From Chara braunii (Eukaryota > Streptophyta > Charophyceae > Charales > Characeae): a stretch of DNA of 30,084 bases. The position numbers and the translations under genes were made by a program. Every line of letters starts with the position of its first letter. The first letter of the stretch is position 1. The stretch is taken from assembly GCA_003427395.1 (NCBI GenBank), contig BFEA01000047.1:400422-430505 (forward strand). The letters run 5' to 3'. This document shows, piece after piece, positions 1 through 9,829 of this stretch. Under the pieces are notes generated by a model that did no database searches, was not told where the DNA came from, and was given only the letters and a program-made list of their open reading frames with translations.

Positions 1-72
<72 letters not shown>
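1..72. repeat. (GA)36 microsatellite
   Basis: Perfect GA dinucleotide run from the first base, so it probably continues beyond the left edge. Confidence 0.99.
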
Positions 73-76
<4 letters not shown>

Positions 77-2040
77 TACAACATGCAGCATATCAGTGGC
101 GGGGAGCACAATGGCAGATGCTGACCTCCAAAAAAAAACAAAAAGTAACTTTATTGGAATACAAGAGTTTTTCTTTTCGAAATCCAAATAAAAGGGTACA
201 CGTTGCATTCGAATACGATGTATACGTGTTCTATTTGAGGTTCTCTGCTATTCGAGAAAAGTGGAGCCGCACCGTTTCAATTTCGAAAACCGCGACCTCC
301 TCATCCTCGTACAGGTAGCTACCGGTCCTACGTGGTCCTGATCCTTGCAAGGCCCCAAAACCTCAAAATGCCCACCCTTCCGATGACCACCGACCTTGAA
401 ATTTGATTGATGTTGAAATGTCTAAGGGGGGAAAACGCAACCCTGACGGGCTGCGAACTGGTCCTTGGCAAATTGTGGAGGAAAGCAACAATTTGACACA
501 TAAGGCAAGATCTTCAACCTCCACCGGTACTTCCTAAAGTTGCAGCGGTTAACAACCCGCGACAATGATGAACAAACAGACCCATACATTGGCGCGTCGG
601 TCTCATTTGAGTAGAAGCGCTTTTACTTTTTTTTCTTGTGTATGGGTCGAGTACTGATGGTTTAAATATAAAAAGAACGACAAGTGATAATTTAAATGAT
701 TATTACTACAAAGACATGCCAACATCCCCTATTCACCTAAAGGAACTTGACTTACCATGAGGGTACACTTGTGCAGCCTGTAATTTTTATATTGTTATGG
801 TTGTCTCATTTACTTGGTACTATTCACTGGTATTGTTTACCACATGGGCGTTGGGAACGCAACCGTAAGGTAGCCAAAGCAATGAGACTAAGCGCACGTA
901 TAAGAAAGAGGGAGAGAGACAGAGACAGAGAGAGAGAGGCGGAGGGGACAACAAAATCTACGAGCACTGCAATTTTCAGGTTTTTTCACACATTCTTTTG
1001 AGCGCGAAAAATCATTGAAAATTGAGCAGTTTTTTCGTTGGCTCACATATAGTTGAGTGGCAAAAATGGAATACGGGTCAAATTGGCGCGCCGATTATTT
1101 TGCGGTCTGAATGATTTATGAAATTTTCTTATATATTTCTTGGAAAGACCACGACGTAATTTATGGATTCTCAAATTTTCATATTTTTCGGTGAATTCCT
1201 CTGAAAACAAAAAATCATTAAAGTTCTCTCTTGCAAAACGTCTGTTTTGTTGCACCTTCATGTGTCTTCTCAGCGTTGACCTCTCTGTTTTGAGAAGACG
1301 AGCCTCAACGACTGAGCCTAAGGGCCCTTTTGTAGTTCAGATGCAAGAGAGGACCGGTCCTCCAATTTTGCTACCGCCCCGGTCCTCGGCCACCTTGTCA
1401 CGGACGTCGAAGCCTACTATGCGCAGCCTTAGGGTTGTGAACTGCTACTACAACTAGTTTTGGTTCCTCTCTTGGAACCCTTTCTTGTCTTGTCACTACG
1501 GGATAAGGACTCTATCAGAAATGCTTGCTTTCTATACCATTCCAACTGGCGCACAAAGGCTTGAATTTCAAATTTAGTTGTAGTGCCAAAGGCGGTGATG
1601 TAATTAATATAAGAAGGATGAAAATGATGTTGCTCTTCTAATCTATTAAATTGTGTTTAATAGCATGTTCCTCGTAAGTTTCTGGTTGATCGCATGAACC
1701 AGGTTCAATTCCACAAACTTTGGCAGTTGAATGTAATAGGTTTTGTTTCATGTATCTATTTTGGTACTTATTGGTTTTTACAACATTATGTCAAATGCAG
1801 TTTCTGGTAAACAGGCAGCAACACATGTAGGCGGTTCAAATAGAGGTTCGCATTAGGGATACCAATAACTCACGATGCTTTCATTTCAATTTGTGAGTTG
1901 TGTTTATTTTATACATCGGGTTTTACCTATTAGCACCAATTCAAACTAGATGGTTACAGTTTGTAAGTTATGTTTCTGCCAGTATGTGTGCGTTATCATG
2001 TTTGCCACACACATCCTCACAAAGAAAGCACGACTGTGGC

Positions 2041-2044
<4 letters not shown>
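73..2044. other. No recognisable gene
   Basis: Mixed-composition DNA with only short open frames on both strands. There is a small GA/CAGA-rich patch near 905-940. I see no conserved protein motif, RNA gene or transposon end here. Confidence 0.6.

Positions 2045-2088
<44 letters not shown>
2045..2088. repeat. (TG)22 microsatellite
   Basis: Perfect TG repeat. It creates a run of alternating Cys and Val in one forward frame, which is an artefact of the repeat and not a protein. Confidence 0.99.
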
Positions 2089-2089
<1 letters not shown>

Positions 2090-2591
2090 TTATTATATAT
2101 TCACTATATAGAAATCAACAAGAAAAGCATGATCGTGCCATATTGTTTCGTTAGGAGGTTGAACCCTTACAGACTGCCAATGATCCATTCAAATGATTAA
2201 TAACTACTCACAATGTGGCACAAAGTTAACCATACCTTTGAGAAAAAGGGTCGACTTTATTCCACCAAACCTGCAATCCTATCATACCATTGTTTAAAAC
2301 ACCTGGCAAGAAGGGTTGTGTGATCTGTTATCTTTCTTTTCTTTTATTGTCATGTTTGCTTATGTTTTTTTTTCGTAAGTCTTTGACGTTCTCAACAACA
2401 TGTTGCAGTCTAGCAGCCTGTGTGTGTTTTGTGTTTGTGTATGTGTGTATGATGGCATCGCAAGATACAGTTCCTCCGTGCAATGCGGGTTTGTGGCAGT
2501 ATAATATTGTTTATTATTTTTTTTTTTTTTGTCTCTTTGTATGTATTGTCATGTGTGTGTGTAAGTTTGAAAGCATGTGAGACAATGCGTT

Positions 2592-2624
2592 GTCGGACAA
2601 AATACCCTTACAAGGGTATTTTGC
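2592..2624. repeat. Palindromic motif, left partner of an inverted pair
   Basis: The arms at 2599-2609 and 2612-2622 are perfect 11-base inverted repeats (AAAATACCCTT, two-base spacer, AAGGGTATTTT), preceded by GTCGGA. A related palindrome with the same flank (GTCGGA) occurs in inverted orientation at 28938-28971. Possibly the end of a small transposon family. Homology extends only about 33 bases. Confidence 0.6.
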
Positions 2625-3370
2625 CATGTCTTTGTATTCGGCACGATGGCGGCGTCAGCTACCATGATGTAGCCATTCTGGAAACAAGAGGGGTGTGCAC
2701 GCTTGGCGTGACACTGGAAGCGAAATCCTTGACCACTGAGGCCGGGGGGGAAATCGGTAAGAAAATTTCGTTAAGAATGTACGCACGTTATTATGACGTG
2801 CTCCATGGTGATTAGGATCAGTAGTAATACCCCTCGACAGAAGAGGTCGGAGGGTCAATGGGGCTGATGATTGTGTCAGGTAGGTCTATGACACGCACTG
2901 AGACTTGGTCCAGTGCCTGTCTTCCCTCCGGTACTGGGTGTCCTAAAAATTTCGGTTTTTGTCTTCCCTTACTCAGCCTCCGAATCAAGTACGCCGCGTC
3001 TACCTCAATATGGTGAGGTACCAGCCTACCTACTACTTGAAAATTGTCCGTCACGCTCAAGGGGGTAACAGATCTCTTCCGCTACGTGAGTGTTTTCCCA
3101 TCGTGACCTTGGATGTCGCGACCGTAACTAGGCATGGGCCTACCCGCCACCAGAATGTTCTCGTCTCAGCCCTCTAACGGCGCGGCCACGACTAAGTGCC
3201 GGGCCTTCGGGCCTACCAGTCCACTAAGCACCCTTGTGGTCGATCGCATACTCAAACTAACGAAAATATGGACGGGCATGCTGACTTGCAAACGTGCACT
3301 CTCTCACAGACTAAGAAAGACAAACAACGACGTATACTTAAAAGAAGGTGGCGCTTTACCACACTATGGT
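2625..3370. other. No recognisable gene; moderately GC-rich DNA
   Basis: Open frames exist on both strands (for example 2818-3060 minus, 80 codons, and 2959-3177 plus, 72 codons). They overlap each other, match no family I know, and lack a convincing start or splice context. One may be a fragment of an old gene or transposon, but I cannot tell which strand, if either, is real. Confidence 0.4.
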
Positions 3371-3456
3371 AAGAGCTAGCCCAGTAGGTAAAGGCTGGGA
3401 TTGATATGCAGGAGATATTGGGATTGAATCCGACCTGCCTTCGGGCTAGCTCTTTT
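3371..3456 (+). repeat. tRNA-like palindromic sequence with Pol III box A/B, SINE-head or tRNA relic
   Basis: The ends are perfect 12-base inverted repeats (AAGAGCTAGCCC at 3371-3382, GGGCTAGCTCTT at 3443-3454). Inside, TAGCCCAGTAGG (3377-3388) fits the box A consensus TRGYNNARYNGG exactly. GGATTGAATCC (3421-3431) is a box B with two mismatches to GGTTCGANTCC. AGCC/GGCT (3378-3381/3393-3396) could form a D-stem, and a four-T run at 3453-3456 could end Pol III transcription. No anticodon stem or standard T-stem forms, so it is not a functional tRNA. A tRNA-derived SINE head is the likeliest reading. Confidence 0.5.
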
Positions 3457-3494
3457 GCTCGTAGTAAGGGGCAGGGCCTGCATTTTTTCTTTCA

Positions 3495-3524
3495 CCCGCC
3501 CTCGGTAGGGCGGGGTTCGAACCC
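3495..3524 (-). repeat. Hairpin adjoining a T-loop-like box B palindrome
   Basis: CCCGCCCT (3495-3502) and AGGGCGGG (3507-3514) form a perfect 8 bp stem with loop CGGT. It overlaps the palindrome GGGTTCGAACCC (3513-3524), which read on the minus strand is one base from a Pol III box B. A weak box A-like sequence lies about 75 bases upstream on that strand. Possibly a second tRNA-derived fragment. Confidence 0.35.
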
Positions 3525-3906
3525 ACGACCTTGCAAGTAAGAGTTAGTAAAGTTAGTTGTTAGTTAGAACTGAGTGTCGTGGGGCTCCCACACTTGGCAA
3601 AGTAGGAATGAATTATGGGGTTGAATCTCGTTAAATTCGTTGTTTCAGTTTTGATTTTTTCTTTTACTTTTTTTTGTGTTTTCCTCGACGGCCTACCTGC
3701 CCCGAGGTGCCCAAATGAATCACGCCCCGATATTGGGGCGGATTCACCTAGTAAGGAGCCAACCGACTGCGCCTGGTAGGACTCCGCAGTGGGTACGGGG
3801 CTTCAAGCTCGGCCCGCTCGGTACTAGTCCGCGCCCTCGAGAAGGCAAGATCGCGAGAAAAAGGGTAGCGCGCGGAAGGCAGTGCGTAGAAGGAGGAGAA
3901 CGCGCG
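3525..3906. other. No recognisable gene
   Basis: Unremarkable sequence. A forward frame (3676-3999) runs through it, but its C-terminal half is the Arg run made by the following AGA repeat, so I do not treat it as a gene. Confidence 0.5.
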
Positions 3907-3981
3907 AGAAGAAGAAGAAGAAGAAGAAGAAGAAGAAGAAGAAGAAGAAGAAGAAGAAGAAGAAGAAGAAGAAGAAGAAGG
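3907..3981. repeat. (AGA)n microsatellite
   Basis: About 24 copies of AGA/AAG. It reads as poly-Arg forward and poly-Leu on the reverse strand. Confidence 0.98.
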
Positions 3982-4241
3982 AGGAGGAAAAGAGAGTAGG
4001 AGGAGAGGGAAAACGACAAACGGGTTCGTCGCGACAGGGAAGATTGTTGTAATTATCGATCTTGGAAGAGGAATGTCTAGTAAGCGTGAATCATCGGCTC
4101 GAGCTGGTTACGTCCCTATCCTTTGCACACACCTACGTCGCACCATCCGATTGAATGTTTCGGTGAAGTGTATGGATGGTGGTGACCTCGGCGGTTACCC
4201 CAGAGAGCGCTGAAGAAGGTTCGCTGAACCTTATCATTTAG

Positions 4242-4467
4242 AGAAAAGAGCGAGGAAAGAGAAGGCGAAAAGAGGGAGAAAGGGCGAGAGAGAAGAAGGA
4301 AGAAGGAGAGAGGGAAGGGAGAGAAGGAGGAAGAGAAGAAGAGAAAGGTGGGGAGAACGTTTACCTGAGCTGGTCATCGGACAACAACGACAACGGTGGC
4401 TCGAACAACGACGACAACGACTCCAACGAAGACGGTGACGACGGCGAGGAGCGGGAGGAATGCACGG
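4242..4467 (+). other. Low-complexity open segment ending in a splice donor, weak exon candidate
   Basis: One frame stays open from a TAG at 4239-4241 through a purine tract and encodes an Arg/Glu/Lys-rich stretch. It then enters an Asp/Asn-rich repeat at about 4375-4450 and ends at ACGG|GTAAGT (4467/4468), a strong 5' splice site. The charged sequence could equally be a by-product of purine and GAC-repeat DNA. No start codon or acceptor was identified. Confidence 0.2.
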
Positions 4468-4563
4468 GTAAGTCCCGTCCCACGCAATCAATCCCGATAC
4501 TCCCATCGAATAGAATAAAGATAATAAAAATAATATAATAAGTAATAATAATAAGATTGAATA

Positions 4564-4564
4564 A

Positions 4565-4607
<43 letters not shown>

Positions 4608-4611
4608 GACC
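4564..4611. repeat. (AAAT)n microsatellite
   Basis: About 12 copies of AAAT/TAAA, preceded by irregular AAT-rich sequence from about 4510. Confidence 0.97.
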
Positions 4612-4669
4612 AATGAATCTGCCACTAAATGTGGAAAGATTCACTTCGCTCTGGTGTGTATGAAAAAGG

Positions 4670-5035
4670 AGAGAGAGTTCTTCTTCTTCCTGTCCACCTT
4701 CTTTATCTCACCCTCTCATCACCTGACTTCTAAGTATCAGCAGATTACGACAGAGAGAGAGAGAACTGTGACTTGAGACTTGACGACATTAGATCCAGAC
4801 TCGACAATAGGATTTAGACATTATGACGAGGGACTATTTGGGCCTGTGCCGAAGACTTGGTGTTGACAACATTCCCATCTTCCCCTCGTCTTCGTCTAAC
4901 CTCCCTCTTCCTCGTCTGGGTATGGTCGGGGCTGGCGCAGTCTTTCTGTGTAAAGCGCCAGACCCCTTTACACCATGGAATGATGATGATGATGTATGTT
5001 CGGGACTGCATTTCAATATTGATTGTTCGGATCAT
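4670..5035. repeat. Duplicated block A, copy 1
   Basis: Shares order and wording with 5915-6240: a TCTTCTTCC stretch, CTCTCATCACCTGACTTCT, a GAGA run, TGTGACTTGAGACTTGAC, ATCCAGACTCGACA, and a GCGCCAG hairpin. Long indels separate the matches. Non-coding as far as I can see: frames are broken in both copies. Confidence 0.75.
4932..4961. repeat. Hairpin conserved between block A copies (copy 1)
   Basis: CTGGCGC (4932-4938) pairs with GCGCCAG (4955-4961) across a 16-base loop. The second copy at 6120-6151 keeps the arms and the loop length but has a different loop sequence. Confidence 0.6.
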
Positions 5036-5149
5036 TGGTACCTAAGTCTTCCACTACGCTATCCCGTACTTTGTACGAGAGGTCGATACTCGATCCGGTC
5101 TTCACCGATACTGTAGGCGACGGGGGTGCGCGTGTGTGTGAGGGAGAGA

Positions 5150-5214
5150 AGGAGAGAGAGAGAAGGAGAGAGATGGAGATCAAAGAAGGAGAGAAGGAGA
5201 GAAAGAGAGAGAGA
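5150..5214. repeat. GA-rich purine tract
   Basis: Almost pure A/G on the plus strand. Similar tracts occur at about 4242-4355, 6553-6676 and 7620-7700. Confidence 0.8.
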
Positions 5215-5219
5215 GCCTA

Positions 5220-5395
5220 TAAGCCTCCTACCCGCTCCTCGCCGCAAGCTACCTGGATCGATAGAACGAGCAAATCGAAGAGTGACAGTGTATATTTTCC
5301 CGTTTCAATAGAAGATTCATTCTGTTTTTGCTCGTCCTATCGATGGAATGTGAGTGAATGAGACGTTCATGAATCGACCAAGGTGTGTGTATGTG
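5220..5395. repeat. Duplicated block B, copy 1
   Basis: Related to 5720-5900: both carry GGATCGATAGAA, GAGCAAATC, AGAGTGACAG, CCCGTTTCA and TGCTCGTC, followed by the GAGACNTTCATGANTCGAC motif. No protein is supported. Confidence 0.7.
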
Positions 5396-5513
5396 TGAGA
5401 CGTTCATGAATCGACCAAGGTATGTTTGTATGTGTGAGACGTTCATGAATCGACCAAGGCATGTTTGTATGTGTGAGATTTTCACGAATCGACCAAGGTG
5501 TGTGTGTGTGTGT
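5360..5513. repeat. Tandem repeat, period 37-39 bp, four copies
   Basis: Units start at 5360, 5397, 5436 and 5475. Each has GAGACGTTCATGAATCGACC (slightly altered in unit 4), AAGG, then a GT-rich tail of variable wording. A fifth single copy of the core lies inside block B copy 2, near 5873. Confidence 0.92.
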
Positions 5514-5719
5514 GAGAGATAGAGAGAGGGAAAAAAGAGATTGGAGGGGACAGGCACGACCAACTCAGAATCACGCTACTCACATCAGTCGCGTTAGAAC
5601 AGATTGAATGAATCTTGCGACGGGACACAGGAATATGCCTACTACATGCATGGGTGTATGTGTGTGTGTGTAGGCGTGTGTGTGTAAGAGAGAGGGGGAG
5701 ACGATTAGTCTCCAACCTT

Positions 5720-5900
5720 GGCCTACAACTAAGTCTCCTACCCACGGTTCGACGCACACTACTTGGATCGATAGAAACGAGCAAATCAAAGAGTGACAGG
5801 GTATATCTCCCCGTTTCAGCAGAAGTTCTCATTCCGAGTTGCTCGTCTTATCGACATGGAATGCGTGTGTGTGAGACATTCATGATTCGACTAAGGAGAG
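5720..5900. repeat. Duplicated block B, copy 2
   Basis: Diverged direct copy of 5220-5395, ending with a single GAGACATTCATGATTCGAC core and a GA run. Copies of A and B are all in direct orientation, in the order A-B-tandem repeat-B-A. Confidence 0.7.
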
Positions 5901-5914
5901 AGAGAGAGAGAGGG

Positions 5915-6240
5915 GGAGAGAGAGAGTTGTTCTTCTTCCTTCTCTCAGTCCACCTTCTCCTTCTCACCCTCTCATCACCTGACTTCTTAGTATCGACAGA
6001 CTACGACAGAGAGAGAGAGAGTTGTGACTTGAGACTTGACAACAGTGGATCCAGACTCGACATTGGGATTCAGACTTTTTCTCCGTCTGGTCCCTCTTTG
6101 TCGACTGTGCATGTCTGGACCTGGCGCCTCCTTCCTGGGAATAGCGCCAGGCCCGTTCACACCTTGCGATGAGCATGATGTATGTTTGGTCTACGTTGCA
6201 ACATTGATTGGGCTTGACATTGGTATTTTAGCATTCTGTT
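5915..6240. repeat. Duplicated block A, copy 2
   Basis: Diverged direct copy of 4670-5035, including the conserved hairpin at 6120-6151 (CCTGGCGC/GCGCCAGG, 16-base loop) and the following TTCACACC/ATGATGTATGTT wording. Confidence 0.75.
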
Positions 6241-6290
6241 GCACTGTCATGCACTACAGAGGTCAGTCCCGGTCAGATCAGACTTCATAG

Positions 6291-7754
6291 CTAAATCTTC
6301 ACTGCGCTAATCAGCGCCGCTATGCACGTATGAGGATGCAAATCGCTTGTCAAGATTCCGTTCGCACCGCATCGTCCGTTAGGTCCTTTTTTTTTTTTCA
6401 CTTTTCAGATCATCGGTTATTACGTACATCACGAATCAGTACGTACACATCGTTTGCCGAGATTCTATCTTGCACAGCGTTGTCCATACAGTCCTATTCA
6501 TCACGATTACGGATCCTTGGCTTATGTAAAACGTCGCCCATCTGGGTGCGTAAAGGGAAAGAAAATTGAGGGAGGAAAGAGGGGGAAAAAAAAGATCAGA
6601 GAAGAGGAGAAGGGGAAAGAAGATGGAGAGGGAGAAAGTAGAGAAGAGGAGAGAGAAAAGAGAGGAGGAGGAGAAAACGGTTGGCAAAGCTGTTGTTTGG
6701 CCTGTCCAACGCTATCTGCCCTCCCGTCCATATCCATCTCAAGGGCCGTACATAAGTTCAGTCTTTCGGATGCATACACGCACGCACGCTCTCGCAGCAG
6801 AGAGAAAGAGGGAGAGAGAGCGATTTGTGTTCATCATGGGGTATAGCTCGGTTGAATTTGCGACAATACGATGTGATAATACCATTCGATTCAGGGAGGC
6901 CAATAGAGGGATCTGTTACCTGTCTTGCCAGCTGAGGAAGCGGTGAGTCACCGGTTCCTTCCTAGCATCTGAGAAATCCAAAACAGGATGGACCTGCGTG
7001 GATGGATTCCTGCATTTGTGTCCGAGGTGCTGACCCCTGTATGTGTACCAATATACGGGCAGGCGCACCGGTACACTCGAAACGAGTGTTTCCAGAGAAA
7101 ATAAATGAGTAAGAGATCTGAAGATATGGTGGTGTGAAATCGAAGGATCACATCGTGGAATTATGATCGGAGATTGTGTGTGCATTTAATTTCTGATCAT
7201 AACTCCACCATCGGATCATCCCATTCCACACGTCAACCAGACTATCGATCTTGACTAGGGGTGTGTATATCTCAACACGCATTTCACTAAAGGAGCTTAT
7301 GATTTGATGGTTCCCTTCCTTTCGAGGTGAATAAAAGCATAACGATCACCCTCACTCGTTCACGAGAGACAAAGGATGGAGGAGAAAAGGGGATGATATC
7401 AACTCAATGATTCCAAAGATAGTATCTGAAACTGTCCGAAATGACGGCAAATCCGAAGTGTTGCAAATGTCAATCTCACAATGACAAATTACATCCCCGG
7501 AAGGAAGATGAAATCAGATCCCACAGTGGTCCATAACTCGTAGTTCCAGATTCGCCGTCTCAGATGTCATCATATCCCATTTCGCAGTAATCCCGTAGGA
7601 GAAGTAAAAGTAGATGTAGATTGAGAAGGTAAGAGGAGAGAAAGAGAGAGAGAATGAAGAAAGAATGAGGAAGGAGAGAGATAGGAGAAAAGGGGGTAGA
7701 TGGGGTGATGATGAGGAAGATGATAATGATAGGTGAAGGATGATGATGATGATG
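6291..7754. other. No recognisable gene; small duplication and purine tracts
   Basis: Two diverged copies of a stretch of about 55-60 bases start at 6342 and 6449 (both with ATCG-TTG-C-AGATTC, GCAC-GC and GTCC), about 107 apart. Purine tracts lie at about 6553-6676 and 7620-7700. A (GAT)n run is at about 7738-7757. Open frames here are shadows of the purine tracts. Confidence 0.55.
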
Positions 7755-7758
7755 ATGT

Positions 7759-8003
7759 AGTGGCACTTACCTTGTATTGATGATGGTCTGCTATAGCTGC
7801 ATAGTAGTAGGCTGGACGCAGAGCACCAAGTATACGTGTGAAGGAACTGGACTCTTGGGTTGAGGGGAGAGAGTTTGTTCTCTGTAAACAGTAGTTCTCA
7901 GTGTTACGAACTTCTATTGGTGTATAATGCTGTTTTCTGGACACAGTGTGACTATCTGACTTTCTATGTGATGGTGTGAACTGGAAATGTCATCTCGCTT
8001 CTA

Positions 8004-8004
<1 letters not shown>
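7759..8004 (-). repeat. Exon-like module X1
   Basis: Read on the minus strand, this has an open stretch (start 7944) with QESSSFTRIL...LRPAYYYAA, ending ACAAG|GTAAGTG at 7771/7770, a textbook 5' splice site, followed by an ATC repeat. Related modules lie at 8715-9053 and 9462-9759. The ATT repeat on its plus-strand side recurs in those copies. Could be a duplicated exon or a transposon piece; no protein family is recognised. Confidence 0.5.

Positions 8005-8085
<81 letters not shown>
8005..8085. repeat. (ATT)27 microsatellite
   Basis: Perfect ATT repeat at the plus-strand end of module X1. Confidence 0.98.
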
Positions 8086-8119
8086 TTGCTTGATAACCTC
8101 GTGGCATCTGCAAGCAGGT

Positions 8120-8447
8120 AGAGAAAGAAAATCGGCACAGTGGTGTTGACATCATCACTCGCTGGTCGTCAAGTAGTCAGGTTGCTTTCATTGTTGTAAT
8201 TGTAGGTATAGCCTGTAGAGTAGGTGGGGCGCCTGACGCCATTCAGACAGAGAGCTACAATGTTGTATGTTGTTGGTGTTGCCCTGTTGGGCATGGACAT
8301 TGACTCTCTAGTCTGACGTACCATTCTCCAAAGGGTGGTTACTTGGTTACATTGTGCTGTCTGTTCTAGCTTCGACTACTCGGACTTCAGTGGGATTATG
8401 CAATTAGGATTTCCGTACTTCGTCCACATCCCAGTTCTTGGATTTTT
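8120..8447 (-). repeat. Exon-like module Y1
   Basis: Shares with 10280-10600 and 11222-11524 the plus-strand wording TCATCACTCGCTGG, GGGCGCC, GAGAGCT, GACATTGACTC and ATTGTGCT. On the minus strand a start codon at 8155 begins M-M-S-T-P-L, matching the mini-exon of the other copies, but the donor dinucleotide is lost. An ATT/AAT tract (8448-8487) follows on the plus strand. Confidence 0.55.
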
Positions 8448-8487
8448 ATCATTATTATAATAATTATTGTTATTATTGTTATTATTA
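8448..8487. repeat. Imperfect ATT/AAT microsatellite
   Basis: Interrupted ATT and AAT units at the end of module Y1, the same relative place as the pure ATT arrays of sister modules. Confidence 0.85.
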
Positions 8488-8714
8488 ATTGCATGGTTTT
8501 GATCCACATGGCGTCTGTGTGAGTTGGAGGACGAGGTTGTAAGTGATACGAGAGACACACCTGGTGCTTGAGGCGAACAATATAGGCTGAGGTCTGCTCG
8601 TACTTCAGGGAGCTGTTGACATCATCAATGGCATCATGGATAGGCTAGATAGGGTCTGCCGAACGCCAGACGGGAAGTCGACATCAGATTTTCTCAGATG
8701 ATGATGATGATGAT

Positions 8715-9053
8715 GATGATGTGGAGACACATGCCCTGTATTGACAACAGTCTGCATCTGGGCGACATCCACTAGTATTTCGGCCTGCGGATGATGTCTA
8801 CAGTTGCATTGTCTTTATAGTCAATAGATGGCTGTGTAGGAGTAGGTCGGGCGCGGAGCACCGAATGTAGAGCTGGACTCTTGTGCCGGGAAGGAGAAAG
8901 GATGCTCTCCATGGACATCAGTTTTCGGTACAACGAACCTACATTGGTGTATCCTCGGTGCAATGCTGTCCTTCGGATACGATATTGCTATTGGCTTTCC
9001 ATGTGATGGCGTGGTCAGGGATTGTCATTTCGCTGTTGCTTAATTTCGTTGCA
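8715..9053 (-). repeat. Exon-like module X2
   Basis: Diverged copy of X1. The minus-strand peptide QESSSTFGAPRPTYSYTAI matches the X1 peptide, and the (GAT)n run just before it (8695-8721) matches the one beside X1. The donor position reads AGGGCATGTG, so the splice signal is lost. Plus-strand GGGCGCGGAGCACC is the shared module core. Confidence 0.55.
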
Positions 9054-9116
9054 ATTATTATTATTATTATTATTATTGTTATTATTATTATTACTATTAT
9101 TATTTTATTATTATTG
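9054..9116. repeat. ATT microsatellite
   Basis: Slightly interrupted ATT array at the end of module X2. Confidence 0.95.
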
Positions 9117-9219
9117 TATACCCATATCCTGAGGGCCACGTAACATCTCTTGTAAGGGATCAAGTTGTGGGTATAGCACCAGACATACCTTATGTTGGAA
9201 GTATGCGACATTGGTCGCC

Positions 9220-9450
9220 AGATGCTCGTACTTCAGGAATGGTGTTTGATGTCTGAAGTTCGTTGGTGCTCGTCTTCCTGATAAATAGGATCTGCCATCC
9301 GTAGTGTGGGTCAGACCACATATGTACGATGTTGTTGATGTCTGAAGATTCGTTGTTGCTCAACATCCTGCTAGATAGGATCGACCGTCTGTAGTCTGGG
9401 CGCCGAGCGCTATGTAGAATGTTGGCATTAGATAGGTGAAAGGTGTTGAC
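9220..9450. repeat. Module fragments related to the X/Y family
   Basis: TGCTCGTACTTCAGG occurs here (near 9223) and near 8592. ATAGGATC-GCC-TC-GTAGT-TGGG appears twice (about 9285 and 9375). GGGCGCCGAGCGCT near 9400 is the core shared with the complete modules. Confidence 0.4.
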
Positions 9451-9461
9451 GGTGTGAAAGG

Positions 9462-9759
9462 CACTTACCTTGTTTTGACGGTAGTCTGTATGTGCGACAT
9501 CTTCAAGTACTACGGGTTGCCGCCGATGTCCATAATTGCAGTAGTTGTGTAGGAGTAGGAGGGGTACTGAGTACAGGGAGGAGAGTGAAGGGACTTGACC
9601 CTTGTGTTGAAGGGAAGAGAGAGCGCATGACTCTCCTTGACGTGGGTTTCGATTCCACGGACCCCGTTTGAGGTATTATTGGTGCAATACTGCTCTTCGA
9701 ACAAGGTGACTATCTGACCTCCTAAGGGGTGAAGATGTAATTTGAAAGTGTAAGTTTAC
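9462..9759 (-). repeat. Exon-like module X3
   Basis: A minus-strand open stretch of 64 codons (start 9704) contains P-S-Y-S-Y-T-T-T-A-I, aligning with X1 and X2. Downstream the sequence reads ACAAG|GTAAGTGCC at 9469/9468, identical to the X1 donor. It is followed on the plus strand by another ATT array. Confidence 0.5.
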
Positions 9760-9823
9760 TATTATTATTATCATTATTGTTATTATTATTATTATTAACA
9801 TTATTATTATTATTACTATTATC
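9760..9823. repeat. ATT microsatellite
   Basis: Interrupted ATT array at the end of module X3. Confidence 0.94.
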
Positions 9824-9829
9824 AAATAA

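Noticed and set aside
1690-1725. GGTTCAATTCC, a good Pol III box B
   Set aside because: No box A at a suitable distance and no T-stem pairing, so not a tRNA gene.
2818-3060. Minus-strand frame of 80 codons that reads like protein
   Set aside because: No family match, no start or splice context, and a comparable frame on the other strand.
3676-4019. Poly-Arg frame forward and poly-Leu frame reverse
   Set aside because: Both are translations of the AGA microsatellite; no conserved flanking protein.
6436-6946. Several overlapping frames on both strands over a purine tract
   Set aside because: Low-complexity Lys/Glu or Ser/Leu products of a GA-rich tract; no domain.
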